This document shows, one piece after another, positions 1 through 10,090 of a DNA stretch of 36,627 bases (within the stretch, counting starts at the first letter, position 1; every line of letters begins with the position of its first letter). The notes below the pieces were generated by a model. The model did no database searches. It saw only the letters and a program-made list of their open reading frames with translations, and was not told the DNA's origin. The stretch lies in assembly GCF_019752415.1 (NCBI RefSeq), contig NZ_JAIEME010000040.1, positions 1 to 36,627 on the forward strand. The letters are read 5' to 3'. This stretch comes from Nitrosomonas sp. (GTDB lineage Bacteria > Pseudomonadota > Gammaproteobacteria > Burkholderiales > Nitrosomonadaceae). The position numbers and the translations under genes were made by a program.

Positions 1-53
1 GGCGTCAATCTTGCAAGTTCTGCCGTTAATATTTGGAATTCTTCAGTTTTCAT
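1..53 (-). CDS. unidentified gene, N-terminal fragment cut by window edge
   Basis: A minus-strand ATG at 53-51 is preceded by a good ribosome site (AGGAC, about 4 bases upstream) and opens 17 codons reading MKTEEFQILTAELARLT before the window ends. The start follows the stop of the upstream small membrane-protein gene by only 12 bases, so the two may be co-transcribed. The short peptide faintly recalls the beginning of IS1595-type transposases, but 17 residues are too few to assign a family. Function is left open. Confidence 0.45.
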   Translation of the reverse strand, partial: MKTEEFQILTAELARLT

Positions 54-65
54 CAAAGTCCTATC

Positions 66-395
66 TCATTGATTCATATGAAAACAGTATAGACCACTAT
101 TTAACGGTGACATAGCCTTTTTAAGCGCTTCGATCTCATAGTGAAGTTTAAGCAATTCAAGCCGCATTTTCTCTCGACGAAATGCTCGATTTGAAGCGCT
201 AAGCTCTGTAATCGCTTGGAGAATCTTGGGCCATAGAGTCACTATTATTGTGACAATAATTATTGGAATAGATATCCACAATGGTAATATCGGCAGCAGT
301 TTGAAGAGCTCATCCATCATAGGCAGGCGCTGAATATAGGAGTGTAAGGATTCCTGGCGACTAACTACAATTAGACTTCCGAAATGATATGGCAC
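66..395 (-). CDS. small hypothetical membrane protein with one TM segment and a coiled coil
   Basis: I do not recognise this protein. The longest reading is 109 aa. A start at the paired ATGs (320 or 317) would give about 84 aa beginning MMDELFKLLP, and neither start has a clear ribosome site. From the second start there is a very hydrophobic segment (PLWISIPIIIVTIIVTLWP), then a charged stretch rich in Arg, Lys, Glu and Leu that should form an amphipathic or coiled-coil helix. The layout suggests an inner-membrane protein with a cytoplasmic helix. It lies directly upstream of, and in the same direction as, the fragment at the left edge. Confidence 0.45.
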   Translation of the reverse strand: MPYHFGSLIVVSRQESLHSYIQRLPMMDELFKLLPILPLWISIPIIIVTIIVTLWPKILQAITELSASNRAFRREKMRLELLKLHYEIEALKKAMSPLNSGLYCFHMNQ

Positions 396-599
396 ATTAC
401 ATCAGAAGCAACATCTAATATTGCAGAATTCATACTTCCATCCCCATTCTAAAAGCAATAGGTTGATTTAGGCCTCATCATATCACGCAATATTAGATCC
501 ACAAAAACGCACAATCCCTCGTTTTAGCTCAAGCATAACAGCTACCACACTAGACAGCATTGATTGTAAATGTCGCATAAACTGCGGGAATCTATCGGG

Positions 600-605
600 T
601 AGAAT
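600..605 (+). promoter_or_regulatory. possible -10 element upstream of pyruvate carboxylase genes
   Basis: TAGAAT lies 35 bases before the start codon of the biotin carboxylase gene, in a TCGGGTAGAAT context. A very similar string (TCGGGTAAAAT) precedes dapA in this window. No good -35 hexamer sits at the right distance, so this is tentative. The rest of 396-639 holds nothing else I can support. Confidence 0.3.
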
Positions 606-639
606 ACGGATATTAACGTTTTTCAGAGCGGCCAAAAAA

Positions 640-2061
640 ATGATGCTACGTAAAATCTTCATCGCCAATCGCGGCGAAATCGCTGTTCGCATCATTCGCG
701 CGTGTGCTGAAATGGGTATCCGCTCGGTGGCGATTTATTCGGAAGCGGATCGTTTTGCGCTGCATATCAAGAAAGCAGATGAGTCTTATTGCATCGGCAG
801 CGAGCCGATGGCGTGCTATTTGAATATTCATGCGTTGGTTGATTTGGCGTTGGCGACCGGCTGTGATGCCGTGCATCCGGGTTACGGACTTCTATCCGAA
901 AATGCGCAATTTGCCCGTGCTTGCAAAGAGCGTGGATTGGTTTTCATTGGCCCGGAAGCGGATGTCATCCATCGCATGGGCGATAAAACCGAGGCCCGCA
1001 AGGCGATGATCGCCGCCGGTATTCCGGTGACACCGGGATCGGAAGGCAATTTGCATTCGGTGGAAGAAGCCCTCAAAGTCGCTACGCAAATTGGCTATCC
1101 GATCATGTTGAAAGCAACTTCCGGTGGCGGAGGTCGCGGTATCCGGCGTTGCGACAATCCCGATGAGCTACAGCGCAATTACGCCCGGGTGATCTCCGAA
1201 GCGACTAAAGCGTTTGGCAGCGCCAATGTGTTTCTGGAAAAGTGTATTGTCAATCCAAAGCACATTGAAGTACAGATATTAGCGGATCATCACGGCAATG
1301 TGATTCATCTCTTTGAGCGGGATTGTTCGATTCAGCGCCGCAATCAGAAACTGATCGAGATTGCGCCGTCCCCGCAACTGGATGAGGCACAACGCCAGTA
1401 TATCGGCGGCCTCGCGGTAATTGCCGCGAAGTCGGTCGGCTACACCAATGCCGGGACGGTGGAGTTCTTGCTGGATGATAGCGGCCGATTTTATTTTATG
1501 GAAATGAATACGCGTGTGCAGGTCGAGCATACCATCACCGAGTCAATTACCGGCGTCGACATCGTCGAGGAGCAAATCCGCGTGGCGGCTGGATTGCCGC
1601 TGCGCTACAAACAAGAAGAGATTGTCCGGCGGGGTTATGCGATTCAGTTCCGCATTAATGCCGAAGATCCGAAGAATAATTTCTTGCCGAGTTTCGGCCG
1701 GATTTCCCGTTACTATGCGCCGGGCGGTCCCGGCGTGCGTACCGACACCGCGATTTACACCGGTTATGAAATTCCGCCTTTTTACGATTCCATGGTCGCA
1801 AAAATCATTGTCAGCGCGCTGACCTGGGAAGACGTGATTAAGCGTGGCGAGCGCACTTTGCGCGATATGGGATTATTTGGCATCAAAACGACTATTCCGT
1901 ATTATCTAAAGATACTGAAACACCCCAAGTTTCGTGCTGCCCAGTTCAATACCGGTTTTGTTGAACAAAACCCCGAACTTATCAATTATTCCGACAAACC
2001 CCGGCCGGAAGTGCTGGCCAGCGTCATTGCCGCTGCGATGGCTTCGCATACCGGCCTGTAA
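640..2061 (+). CDS. pycA: pyruvate carboxylase subunit A (biotin carboxylase)
   Basis: This is an ATP-grasp biotin carboxylase that carboxylates the biotin of its partner subunit using ATP and bicarbonate. The N-terminus (LRKIFIANRGEIAVRII) is the classic biotin-carboxylase opening. The glycine-rich ATP loop KATSGGGGRGIR begins near residue 158, and the active-site stretch EMNTRVQVEHTITE lies near 288-301. Two ATGs are adjacent (640 and 643), neither with a strong ribosome site. At 473 aa it has the length of a separate subunit, not of the fused single-chain enzyme. The alternative is acetyl-CoA carboxylase AccC, but the next gene, 33 bases on, encodes a carboxyltransferase plus biotin-carrier subunit, and that decides for pyruvate carboxylase. 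The product oxaloacetate would refill the TCA cycle. Confidence 0.88.
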   Translation: MMLRKIFIANRGEIAVRIIRACAEMGIRSVAIYSEADRFALHIKKADESYCIGSEPMACYLNIHALVDLALATGCDAVHPGYGLLSENAQFARACKERGLVFIGPEADVIHRMGDKTEARKAMIAAGIPVTPGSEGNLHSVEEALKVATQIGYPIMLKATSGGGGRGIRRCDNPDELQRNYARVISEATKAFGSANVFLEKCIVNPKHIEVQILADHHGNVIHLFERDCSIQRRNQKLIEIAPSPQLDEAQRQYIGGLAVIAAKSVGYTNAGTVEFLLDDSGRFYFMEMNTRVQVEHTITESITGVDIVEEQIRVAAGLPLRYKQEEIVRRGYAIQFRINAEDPKNNFLPSFGRISRYYAPGGPGVRTDTAIYTGYEIPPFYDSMVAKIIVSALTWEDVIKRGERTLRDMGLFGIKTTIPYYLKILKHPKFRAAQFNTGFVEQNPELINYSDKPRPEVLASVIAAAMASHTGL

Positions 2062-2094
2062 GTAGCGTACTTACTGGTTAATCAAGGAAAATTC

Positions 2095-3921
2095 ATGCAA
2101 AAAGTTTATATCACCGATGTTATTCTGCGCGATGCGCACCAATCCCTGATCGCTACCCGGATGCGCACGGAAGACATGCTGCCGGCTTGTCAAATGCTCG
2201 ACAGCATCGGCTACTGGTCTCTGGAATGCTGGGGCGGCGCAACGTTCGACGCCTGTTTGCGGTTTTTGAAGGAAGACCCTTGGGAACGCTTGAGCAAACT
2301 GAAAGCCGCGCTACCAAACACGCCGCTACAAATGTTGCTGCGCGGGCAGAACTTGCTCGGTTACCGCCATTACTCTGATGATGTCGTGCGCGCTTTCGTC
2401 AAACAAGCTGCGGCCAACGGCATGGATGTTTTCCGCATTTTCGACGCGCTCAATGACGTGCGCAATCTCAAAACCGCTATCGAGGCTGCCAAGGAAGCCG
2501 GTAAACACGCGCAAGGCACCATCTGCTATACCACCAGTCCGGTACATGACGTCAAAAGCTTCGTCACCCTGGCCAAAGATCTGGCTGAACTAGGCTGTGA
2601 TTCCATCGCGATCAAGGATATGGCCGGTTTGTTAACACCGTATGCGACCAGCGAATTGGTAAAGGCTTTGCAAGATGCCGTCAATCTGCCGATCCATCTG
2701 CATTGCCATGCCACCGCTGGTTTAGCGGAAATGTGCCAACTGAAAGCCATCGAAGCCGGTTGCCGGCATATCGACACCGCTTTATCGTCATGGTCGGGTG
2801 GCACCAGCCATCCCCCGACCGAAACCCTGGTCATGGCGTTGCAAGACACGGATCACGACACCGGCCTGAGTCTGCAAAAACTACAAGAAGTGAACGATTA
2901 TTTCGTGCAAATCCGCAAGAAATACCATCGCTTCGAGAGCGAATTCACCGGTGTCGATACCCGTGTGCACGTGTTCCAGGTGCCGGGAGGCATGATTTCG
3001 AATCTGGCCCATCAATTGCAGGAACGCAACGCATTGGATCGCATCAACGAAGTTTATGCGGAAATTCCACGCGTGCGCAAGGACCTAGGCTATCCGCCTT
3101 TGGTCACGCCGACTTCGCAAATTGTCGGTACCCAAGCGGTGCTCAACGTATTGACCGGCAAGCGCTATGGCACCATCACCAACGAAGTGAAGCGTTATCT
3201 GCAAGGCGGCTACGGCAAAGCACCGGCGCCGATTGATGCCAAATTGCAAAAACGCGCCATCGGTAAGGAAGACATCATTGACTGCCGCCCCGCCGATCTG
3301 CTGAAACCGGAATTCGAGCACCTGCGCCGGGAAATCGGCCATTTGGCACAGAATGATGAAGATGTGCTGAGCTACGCGATGTTCCCGGAAGTCGGCAAAC
3401 AATTTCTGGAATTGCGCTCCACCGGACATCTGGTACCGGAACCTCTGGATCTGGCATCAGCCGCCGCCAATGGCGCGCAGAAAGCGCCAACCGAGTTCAA
3501 TGTAGCACTCCACGGCGAGTCTTATCACGTCAAAGTCACCGGCACCAGTCCTAAAAATGAATCCCTGCGGCATTTTTATTTTATGGTAGACGGTGTTCCG
3601 GAAGAAATCGTCGTCGAAACACTTGATGAAATCTTTTTGGATGGCGGCACACAGGGCGCCGTTAAAAGCACCATTGCCAGCAAACGCCCCCGCCCTTCCG
3701 CCGAAGGCGATGTGGTTGTCAGCATGCCGTGCAATATTCTTGACGTGTTAGTCAAGATCGACCAAAAAGTCACCGCCGGACAACCGGTATTAGTCACGGA
3801 AGCGATGAAAATGGAAACGGAAATTACCGCACCGATTGCCGGTATCGTCAAAGCCATCCACGTTGTTAGAGGTGAACCGGCTAATCCGAATGAAGTGCTG
3901 ATTGAGATTGTGGCATCGTAA
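2095..3921 (+). CDS. pycB: pyruvate carboxylase subunit B (carboxyltransferase plus biotin carrier)
   Basis: This subunit transfers the carboxyl group from biotin to pyruvate, giving oxaloacetate. The N-terminal TIM-barrel carboxyltransferase domain starts with RDAHQSLIATRM. It carries the lysine expected to be carbamylated (Lys174 in IKDMAGLL) and the metal-binding histidines of LHCHATAG (His203, His205). A linker rich in Ala and Pro leads to a C-terminal biotinyl domain with the acceptor Lys572 in EAMKME. The start at 2095 has an AAGGA site 6 bases upstream. The same architecture occurs in oxaloacetate decarboxylase alpha (OadA). No membrane beta or gamma subunits are nearby and a biotin carboxylase gene precedes it, so pyruvate carboxylase is preferred. 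Confidence 0.88.
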   Translation: MQKVYITDVILRDAHQSLIATRMRTEDMLPACQMLDSIGYWSLECWGGATFDACLRFLKEDPWERLSKLKAALPNTPLQMLLRGQNLLGYRHYSDDVVRAFVKQAAANGMDVFRIFDALNDVRNLKTAIEAAKEAGKHAQGTICYTTSPVHDVKSFVTLAKDLAELGCDSIAIKDMAGLLTPYATSELVKALQDAVNLPIHLHCHATAGLAEMCQLKAIEAGCRHIDTALSSWSGGTSHPPTETLVMALQDTDHDTGLSLQKLQEVNDYFVQIRKKYHRFESEFTGVDTRVHVFQVPGGMISNLAHQLQERNALDRINEVYAEIPRVRKDLGYPPLVTPTSQIVGTQAVLNVLTGKRYGTITNEVKRYLQGGYGKAPAPIDAKLQKRAIGKEDIIDCRPADLLKPEFEHLRREIGHLAQNDEDVLSYAMFPEVGKQFLELRSTGHLVPEPLDLASAAANGAQKAPTEFNVALHGESYHVKVTGTSPKNESLRHFYFMVDGVPEEIVVETLDEIFLDGGTQGAVKSTIASKRPRPSAEGDVVVSMPCNILDVLVKIDQKVTAGQPVLVTEAMKMETEITAPIAGIVKAIHVVRGEPANPNEVLIEIVAS

Positions 3922-4041
3922 TGAGTAGAACTTCACTTTCCGGCACAAAGCAAACAATAATGTAGCGCAATAGCGGATAGGACTAAAAAACAAGCCTTGT
4001 TATGCTTATCAGCACAAATAGAAAAATAAACCTTTTTCACG

Positions 4042-4047
4042 TATAAT
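4042..4047 (+). promoter_or_regulatory. probable carA promoter -10 (TATAAT)
   Basis: A consensus TATAAT (TCACGTATAATTCTG context) lies 81 bases before the carA start. The -35 region is poor, so activity may depend on an activator or on the extended context. An inverted CCTTGG/CCAAGG pair (4084-4089 and 4115-4120) lies in the leader and would overlap the ribosome site. No clear terminator is visible after pycB. Confidence 0.5.
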
Positions 4048-4128
4048 TCTGCTTTCAATCACCGAGGCATTGAAACGAATTGTCCTTGGTCCTGTTTCCA
4101 GATTTTGTCCGTATCCAAGGAGTTTTTT

Positions 4129-5283
4129 GTGTCACAACGCCCGCACGCCATCCTCGCACTCGCCGATGGAACAATTTTTCGTGGCGTGTCTATTGGTGTT
4201 GAAGGCATCAATACCGGTGAAGTGGCATTCAATACGGCGATGACCGGTTATCAGGAAATATTAACCGACCCTTCATACTGCCAACAAATCATCACCCTGA
4301 CTTACCCGCATATAGGCAACACCGGCACCAATCCGGAAGATTTTGAATCCGGCAACATCGACAAGGTGTACGCCGCTGGATTAGTAATTCGTGATCTCCC
4401 GCTGGCTGCCAGCAGTCACCGCAAAACCCAGACATTATCTGAATTTTTGAAAGAACAAAATGTGGTTGCTATTGCTGAAATTGATACGCGCAAACTCACA
4501 CGCATTTTGCGAGAAAAAGGCGCGCAATCCGGCTGCATTATGGCGGGTAAGATTGACGAGGACAGAGCATTACAGGTAGCAAGAGGATTTCCAGGGTTAG
4601 CGGGCATGGATCTAGCCAAGGTGGTCAGTTGCCAGCAATCGTATTCGTGGACAGAAGGTGAATGGTCGCTCGGATCAGGTTTTAGAATTCAGGCAAATCC
4701 CCAATATCATGTTGCCGCATTTGATTTTGGCATCAAACGCACCATATTGCGCAAACTGGCACATCGCGGCTGCAAAGTCACGGTATTTCCTGCACAAACC
4801 CCAGCTAAAGAAATTTTAGCGGCACAGCCTGACGGCGTATTTCTCTCCAACGGGCCCGGTGACCCAGAACCTTGTGATTATGCAATTTCTGCCACGCAAG
4901 CATTGCTCGAAAAGAATATCCCGATCTTTGGCATTTGCCTTGGCCTCCAATTACTGGGTTTGGCTACGGGTGCACGCACCATCAAAATGAAGTTCGGCCA
5001 TCATGGCGCCAATCATCCGGTGCAAGATGTTGACAGTGGCCGGGTGATCATCACCAGCCAGAATCATGGTTTTGCTGTTGATGCAGATACGTTGCCTGCT
5101 AACGCGCGCATCACACATAAATCACTGTTTGATGGCAGTTTGCAAGGATTTGAGTTACTGGATAAACCCGCGTTCTGTTTTCAGGGACATCCTGAAGCCA
5201 GTCCAGGACCGCATGAAGCCGATTATTTGTTTGATAAATTTATTAAAATGATGCAGCGTTATAAAAATCAACCTTCACAATAA
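4129..5283 (+). CDS. carA: carbamoyl-phosphate synthase small (glutaminase) subunit
   Basis: CarA hydrolyses glutamine and passes ammonia to CarB for carbamoyl phosphate, feeding arginine and pyrimidine synthesis. I choose the GTG at 4129 because AAGGAG ends 6 bases before it. A longer TTG reading from 4105 would place the ribosome site inside the gene. This gives 384 aa. The N-terminal CarA domain ([21 protein letters not shown]) is followed by a class-I glutamine amidotransferase domain. Its catalytic Cys270 lies in [10 protein letters not shown], and His354 and Glu356 in [10 protein letters not shown]. The [11 protein letters not shown] loop is intact. carB follows after 39 bases, so the pair is an operon. 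Confidence 0.96.
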   Translation: MSQRPHAILALADGTIFRGVSIGVEGINTGEVAFNTAMTGYQEILTDPSYCQQIITLTYPHIGNTGTNPEDFESGNIDKVYAAGLVIRDLPLAASSHRKTQTLSEFLKEQNVVAIAEIDTRKLTRILREKGAQSGCIMAGKIDEDRALQVARGFPGLAGMDLAKVVSCQQSYSWTEGEWSLGSGFRIQANPQYHVAAFDFGIKRTILRKLAHRGCKVTVFPAQTPAKEILAAQPDGVFLSNGPGDPEPCDYAISATQALLEKNIPIFGICLGLQLLGLATGARTIKMKFGHHGANHPVQDVDSGRVIITSQNHGFAVDADTLPANARITHKSLFDGSLQGFELLDKPAFCFQGHPEASPGPHEADYLFDKFIKMMQRYKNQPSQ

Positions 5284-5322
5284 TTCGTATCTAAACGACG
5301 CAATTTTTACCACTTAGAAAGT

Positions 5323-8300
5323 ATGCCTAAACGTACCGACATTCAATCCATACTCATCATCGGTGCCGGCCCCATCATTATCGGCCAGGCCTGCGAGTTT
5401 GATTATTCCGGCGTACAAGCCTGTAAAGCTTTGCGTGAAGAAGGCTACCGCATCGTTCTGGTAAATTCCAATCCCGCTACCATCATGACTGATCCGGAAA
5501 TGGCCGATGCAACCTATATCGAGCCAATTACCTGGACAATGCTCGAGAAGATCATTGCTATTGAGCGGCCGCAAGCGCTGCTGCCTACCATGGGCGGCCA
5601 GACTGCATTGAACTGCGCATTGGATCTCGTTAAACATGGCGTACTGGAAAAATACGGTGTTGAGCTCATTGGTGCATCACGTGAAGCAATCGATATGGCT
5701 GAAGATCGTGAAAAATTCAAACAAGCCATGACGCGCATTGGATTGGGTTCTGCTCGCTCTGCGGTTGCACACAGTATGGAAGAAGCACTACAGGTTCAGG
5801 CCATGGTTGGTTATCCGGTTATTATTCGTCCTTCTTTTACAATGGGCGGCAGTGGCGGCGGCATTGCGTACAATCGTGAAGAATTCCTGAATATTTGTGA
5901 ACGCGGATTGGAAACTTCCCCCACCAAAGAATTATTGATTGAAGAGTCCGTTATTGGCTGGAAAGAGTTTGAAATGGAAGTGGTGCGGGATAAGAACGAT
6001 AATTGCATTATCGTCTGCGCCATTGAGAATGTCGACCCGATGGGTGTTCACACCGGCGACTCAATTACGGTAGCGCCCGCTCAAACACTGACTGATAAAG
6101 AATATCAGTTGATGCGCAATGCCTCCATTGCCGTATTACGCGAAATCGGGGTGGAAACCGGCGGCTCCAATGTTCAGTTTGCGATTAATCCTAAGAACGG
6201 CCAAATGCTGGTGATTGAGATGAATCCGCGTGTCTCGCGCTCTTCCGCACTGGCCTCAAAAGCAACTGGTTTTCCAATTGCCAAGATTGCTGCCAAGCTT
6301 GCTGTAGGTTATACCCTGAATGAGCTCGGCAACGACATTACCGGCGGTATCACACCGGCGTCCTTTGAACCAACCATTGATTATGTCGTCACCAAGGTGC
6401 CGCGTTTCGCTTTTGAGAAATTCCCGCAAACCAATGATCGCCTGACGACACAAATGAAATCGGTGGGTGAGGTCATGGCGATTGGCCGAACTTTTCAGGA
6501 ATCTTTGCAAAAAGCGCTACGTGGACTGGAAACTGGCGTGGATGGTTTGGATGAGAAAACCGACAACTTGGAAAATATCAGCAGCGAACTGGCTAACCCC
6601 GGTCCGGAACGAATCTGGTTTGTCGCCGATGCTTTCCGTTGTGGTATGTCTATTGAGGAAGTGCAGCAACTAACCAATATTGATATTTGGTTTCTGGCGC
6701 AAATTGAAGATCTGATCAATCAAGAAAAGGCATTGACCCATACAAAACTGGAAACACTGGACAAACAGGCACTACGCAAATTAAAGCGTAGCGGTTTTTC
6801 CGACCGCCGCCTGGCAAAGCTGCTTAATATCGAACAAACCGCGGTACGCACTTACCGGTATCAACTCAACTTACATCCTGTCTACAAACGTGTTGATACC
6901 TGCGCAGCTGAATTCGCAACTAGCACGGCATACATGTACTCCACTTACGAAGACGAGTGTGAATCACACCCCACGGATAAAAAGAAAATTATGGTGCTGG
7001 GCGGTGGACCCAATCGTATCGGGCAAGGCATCGAATTTGATTATTGTTGTGTTCATGCGGCATTGGCGTTACGTGAGGATGGTTTTGAAACCATTATGGT
7101 CAACTGCAACCCGGAAACCGTTTCAACCGACTACGATACATCGGATCGCTTGTATTTTGAGCCGCTGACACTGGAAGATGTTCTTGAAATTGTGGCGGTA
7201 GAAAAACCCGATGGCGTGATCGTACAGTATGGCGGGCAAACGCCCCTCAAACTCGCACGTGATCTAGAAGCCAATGGCGTGCCAATTATTGGCACCAGCC
7301 CGGACATGATTGATTGCGCGGAAGATCGTGAACGCTTCCAGAAAATGTTGCAACAACTGGGCTTAAGACAACCGCCTAATCGGACTGTACGCAATCCAGA
7401 AGCTGCTTTTATCGCGGCTGAAGAAATCGGTTACCCGCTGGTAGTACGACCTAGTTATGTATTAGGTGGGCGTGCTATGGAAATTGTTCATGAAAAGGCT
7501 GATCTGGAGCGCTACATGCGTGAGGCAGTTAAGGTTTCTAATGACTCCCCGGTATTACTGGATCATTTTCTTACCAATGCAACGGAAGTGGATGTTGATG
7601 CAATCTATGACGGAGAAACCGTTTTGATCGGTGGCATCATGGAACATATCGAACAAGCCGGCGTGCATTCCGGCGATTCCGCTTGTTCTCTCCCAACCTT
7701 TAACTTGCAGCCTAAAATATTGGATGAGCTGCGTCGCCAAACTGCTGAAATGGCGCGTGCATTGAATGTCGTTGGGCTCATGAATATTCAGTTCGCGATT
7801 CAAGACAACACAGTCTATGTTCTCGAAGTCAATCCAAGAGCATCACGCACCGTGCCTTTCATCTCTAAGGCAACCGGCCTCCAACTAGCAAAAATTTCTG
7901 CACGTTGCATGATAGGAAAGAGTCTGATTGATCAGGGCGTTACCAAAGAGATACTCCCTGAATATTATTCTGTCAAAGAAGCCGTATTCCCCTTTATCAA
8001 ACTCTCTGGTGTTGATACGATATTAGGTCCAGAAATGAAGTCTACCGGCGAAGTTATGGGGATGGGCAGCACTTTTGCAGAAGCTTTTGTTAAGTCCCAA
8101 TTAGCGACAGAAGTTCGTTTACCAACTTCCGGCAGGATTTTCATCAGCGTGAAGCAATCCGACAAACTACATGCCGTTGAAATCGCACGCAGCCTTGCAG
8201 AACTCGGTTTCACCCTTTATGCTACACGCGGAACTGCTGCTGCAATAACCGAAGCTGGAGTAGCTGTCGTTATCATTAACAAGGTAGCAGAAGGCCGTCC

Positions 8301-8532
8301 GCATATAGTAGACATGATTAAGAATGGAGAAATCAATTTAATTATCAATACAGTAAAGAATCAGCGCAGTGCAATACGTGATTCTTACTCGATTCGCCAT
8401 GCCGCGCTTCAGGCAAGAGTAACTTACTATACAACATTAGCGGGCGCACGCGCAGCATGCGTGGGCATAACCAATCGACGTGAACTGCAGGTCTATAATT
8501 TACAGAAATTGCACACACAACTTAAGACATAA
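5323..8532 (+). CDS. carB: carbamoyl-phosphate synthase large subunit
   Basis: CarB makes carbamoyl phosphate from bicarbonate, two ATP and ammonia channelled from CarA. At 1069 aa it is full length. It shows two homologous ATP-grasp halves, with [19 protein letters not shown] near the start of the first and [19 protein letters not shown] in the second. The glycine-rich ATP loops [11 protein letters not shown] and [10 protein letters not shown] are both present. An oligomerisation region separates the halves. A C-terminal methylglyoxal-synthase-like allosteric domain starts near residue 936 ([12 protein letters not shown]) and contains the expected RGTAAAI motif. The ribosome site is weak (AGAAAG), consistent with translation following carA. 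Confidence 0.97.
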   Translation: MPKRTDIQSILIIGAGPIIIGQACEFDYSGVQACKALREEGYRIVLVNSNPATIMTDPEMADATYIEPITWTMLEKIIAIERPQALLPTMGGQTALNCALDLVKHGVLEKYGVELIGASREAIDMAEDREKFKQAMTRIGLGSARSAVAHSMEEALQVQAMVGYPVIIRPSFTMGGSGGGIAYNREEFLNICERGLETSPTKELLIEESVIGWKEFEMEVVRDKNDNCIIVCAIENVDPMGVHTGDSITVAPAQTLTDKEYQLMRNASIAVLREIGVETGGSNVQFAINPKNGQMLVIEMNPRVSRSSALASKATGFPIAKIAAKLAVGYTLNELGNDITGGITPASFEPTIDYVVTKVPRFAFEKFPQTNDRLTTQMKSVGEVMAIGRTFQESLQKALRGLETGVDGLDEKTDNLENISSELANPGPERIWFVADAFRCGMSIEEVQQLTNIDIWFLAQIEDLINQEKALTHTKLETLDKQALRKLKRSGFSDRRLAKLLNIEQTAVRTYRYQLNLHPVYKRVDTCAAEFATSTAYMYSTYEDECESHPTDKKKIMVLGGGPNRIGQGIEFDYCCVHAALALREDGFETIMVNCNPETVSTDYDTSDRLYFEPLTLEDVLEIVAVEKPDGVIVQYGGQTPLKLARDLEANGVPIIGTSPDMIDCAEDRERFQKMLQQLGLRQPPNRTVRNPEAAFIAAEEIGYPLVVRPSYVLGGRAMEIVHEKADLERYMREAVKVSNDSPVLLDHFLTNATEVDVDAIYDGETVLIGGIMEHIEQAGVHSGDSACSLPTFNLQPKILDELRRQTAEMARALNVVGLMNIQFAIQDNTVYVLEVNPRASRTVPFISKATGLQLAKISARCMIGKSLIDQGVTKEILPEYYSVKEAVFPFIKLSGVDTILGPEMKSTGEVMGMGSTFAEAFVKSQLATEVRLPTSGRIFISVKQSDKLHAVEIARSLAELGFTLYATRGTAAAITEAGVAVVIINKVAEGRPHIVDMIKNGEINLIINTVKNQRSAIRDSYSIRHAALQARVTYYTTLAGARAACVGITNRRELQVYNLQKLHTQLKT

Positions 8533-8591
8533 GCATATCTTCTCTCCTATATTATTGAAAATAAAATGAAAACGAAAGGTAAAAAATCACG

Positions 8592-9068
8592 ATGAGCACT
8601 ATTCCATTAACGGTAGTAGGGGCGGAGGCATTACGTAAGGAATTACACGAAATGAAAACGGTACATCGCCCAGCAGTCATTGCGGCGATCGCCGAAGCAC
8701 GTGCACATGGCGATCTTTCTGAAAATGCAGAATATGATGCTGCCAAAGAAAAGCAAGGCTTTATTGAAGGACGTATTGCGGAATTGGAAAGTAAACTCTC
8801 CAACGCACAAATCATTAATCCGGCACTCATTAATGCTGATGGAGCCTGTGTTTTCGGCGCTACTGTCGAATTGGAAGATCTACAAAGTGGCGATATCGTT
8901 ACTTATCAAATCGTAGGTGACGATGAGGCGAACATCAAAAATGGAAAAATCTCCATCAGCTCCCCGATTTCACGTGCCTTGATCGGTAAATTTTCCGGAG
9001 ATATCGCAGAAGTTCAAGCACCCAGCGGTATACGAGAATATGAAATACTTGATGTTAAGTACATCTAA
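8592..9068 (+). CDS. greA: transcript cleavage factor GreA
   Basis: GreA rescues backtracked RNA polymerase by stimulating cleavage of the 3' end of the RNA through the secondary channel. The 158-aa protein has the N-terminal coiled coil, with the acidic tip motif [20 protein letters not shown] that positions the catalytic metal. A C-terminal FKBP-like domain ends with the typical [12 protein letters not shown]. An AAAGG stretch precedes the ATG by about a dozen bases. It follows carB by 59 bases, an arrangement common in beta- and gammaproteobacteria. It converges with yhbY, leaving only 20 bases between the two stops and no visible terminator. Confidence 0.96.
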   Translation: MSTIPLTVVGAEALRKELHEMKTVHRPAVIAAIAEARAHGDLSENAEYDAAKEKQGFIEGRIAELESKLSNAQIINPALINADGACVFGATVELEDLQSGDIVTYQIVGDDEANIKNGKISISSPISRALIGKFSGDIAEVQAPSGIREYEILDVKYI

Positions 9069-9088
9069 AGATAAAAATCAGTAAGCAA

Positions 9089-9442
9089 TCAATTCTGAAA
9101 GCTACGCTTGGCACGAAATGCTTCACGTTTCTTTCTGTGGATCGTATGCACAGATTTCTTCTCGGTTTCTTCCGGTTTAGGCCGATAAATAATAAAAATT
9201 TTACCAATATGCTGTACTGGCGCCGCCCCCAATTGCTGACATATTTCCTCAAAAAGCGCATTTCTGGCAGTCCGATCATCAATTTGAGCTTTAATTTTAA
9301 TTAATTCATGACTTAAAAGTCCGCGATCCAGCTCCGCAATAACGCTGGGCGACAAACCAGTCTTCCCGATCATCACAACCGGATTTAGCGCATGTGCTTG
9401 CGCTTTTAGTTCACGCCGATGAGTAATAGTGAGTGTTAACAT
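9089..9442 (-). CDS. yhbY: YhbY-family CRM-domain RNA-binding protein
   Basis: This is a small CRM (CRS1-YhbY) domain protein that binds the assembling 50S ribosomal subunit. The fold signatures are visible: an N-terminal RRELKAQAHALNPVVMIGKTGL, with GKTGL as the family's GxxG-type RNA-binding loop, and HELIKIKAQ followed by the GKIFIIYRP strand. At 117 aa it is longer than the usual ~95-100 because of a basic tail (KKSVHTIHRKKREAFRAKR). AGAGGA sits just before the ATG at 9442. It is transcribed away from rlmE, another 50S maturation factor, across a gap of only 30 bases. Confidence 0.9.
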   Translation of the reverse strand: MLTLTITHRRELKAQAHALNPVVMIGKTGLSPSVIAELDRGLLSHELIKIKAQIDDRTARNALFEEICQQLGAAPVQHIGKIFIIYRPKPEETEKKSVHTIHRKKREAFRAKRSFQN

Positions 9443-9472
9443 AATTCCTCTTAAATTATATTATTTTACTTG

Positions 9473-10090
9473 ATGAAACAGGCTAAAACCAGTAAAGCTT
9501 GGATGAAGGAGCATGTCAATGATTTTTTTGTCAAGCAAGCTAAAAAAGATGGCTATCGCTCGCGGGCTGCATACAAGCTGCTGGAAATCGCTGAACGTGA
9601 TCACATACTAAGACCGGGTATAGTCGTTGTCGATTTAGGCGCAGCTCCGGGGAGCTGGTCTCAAGTTGTCAGCCATAAAGTAGGTAACAAAGGTAAAGTT
9701 ATTGCCATGGATATCCTGAACATGTCACCACTGCCTGGCGTGGAATTTATCCAAGGTGACTTTAGAGAAGAGCATGCTGTGCTTGAATTGAGGCAACACT
9801 TAGGTGAACATCAACCGGATCTTGTAATTTCAGACATGTCGCCTAATATCAGTGGTATTGTAGTCAGTGATCAAGCTAAAAGTATGTATTTGGCTGAACT
9901 GGCGCTGGCATTTTCAACGGAACAACTGAACTATGGCGGAAACTTTCTAGTCAAAGTTTTTCAAGGCCGTGATTCTGAAAAGTTTCTCCGTGACATGCGC
10001 GCCAGATTTATGAGTGTCCTGATACGAAAACCTAAAGCCTCACGTGATCGCAGTAATGAATTATATTTATTAGGGCTCGGAAAGAAATAA
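9473..10090 (+). CDS. rlmE: 23S rRNA (uridine-2552-2'-O)-methyltransferase RlmE (FtsJ/RrmJ)
   Basis: RlmE methylates the 2'-oxygen of U2552 in the 23S rRNA A-loop, using S-adenosylmethionine, late in 50S assembly. The Rossmann SAM motif VVDLGAAPGSWSQV is present. The catalytic tetrad is recognisable: Lys35 (RAAYKLLEI), Asp121 (ISDMSPN), Lys161 (FLVKVFQG) and the Glu of SNELYLLG. The ATG at 9473 gives 205 aa. A TTG immediately before it could add one residue. No clear Shine-Dalgarno is present. In Gammaproteobacteria it also precedes ftsH, as here. Confidence 0.95.
   Translation: MKQAKTSKAWMKEHVNDFFVKQAKKDGYRSRAAYKLLEIAERDHILRPGIVVVDLGAAPGSWSQVVSHKVGNKGKVIAMDILNMSPLPGVEFIQGDFREEHAVLELRQHLGEHQPDLVISDMSPNISGIVVSDQAKSMYLAELALAFSTEQLNYGGNFLVKVFQGRDSEKFLRDMRARFMSVLIRKPKASRDRSNELYLLGLGKK

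Noticed and set aside
1-53. IS1595-type transposase start at the left edge
   Set aside because: Only 17 residues are visible, and the tight spacing to the upstream gene argues for an ordinary operon partner. Kept as unidentified.
2703-3236. 177-codon plus-strand reading inside the pyruvate carboxylase subunit B gene
   Set aside because: It is a shadow frame of a gene with intact motifs, with no recognisable domain.
3985-4000. AACAAGCCTTGTT palindrome after pycB as a terminator
   Set aside because: The loop would be about one base, with no T-run following.
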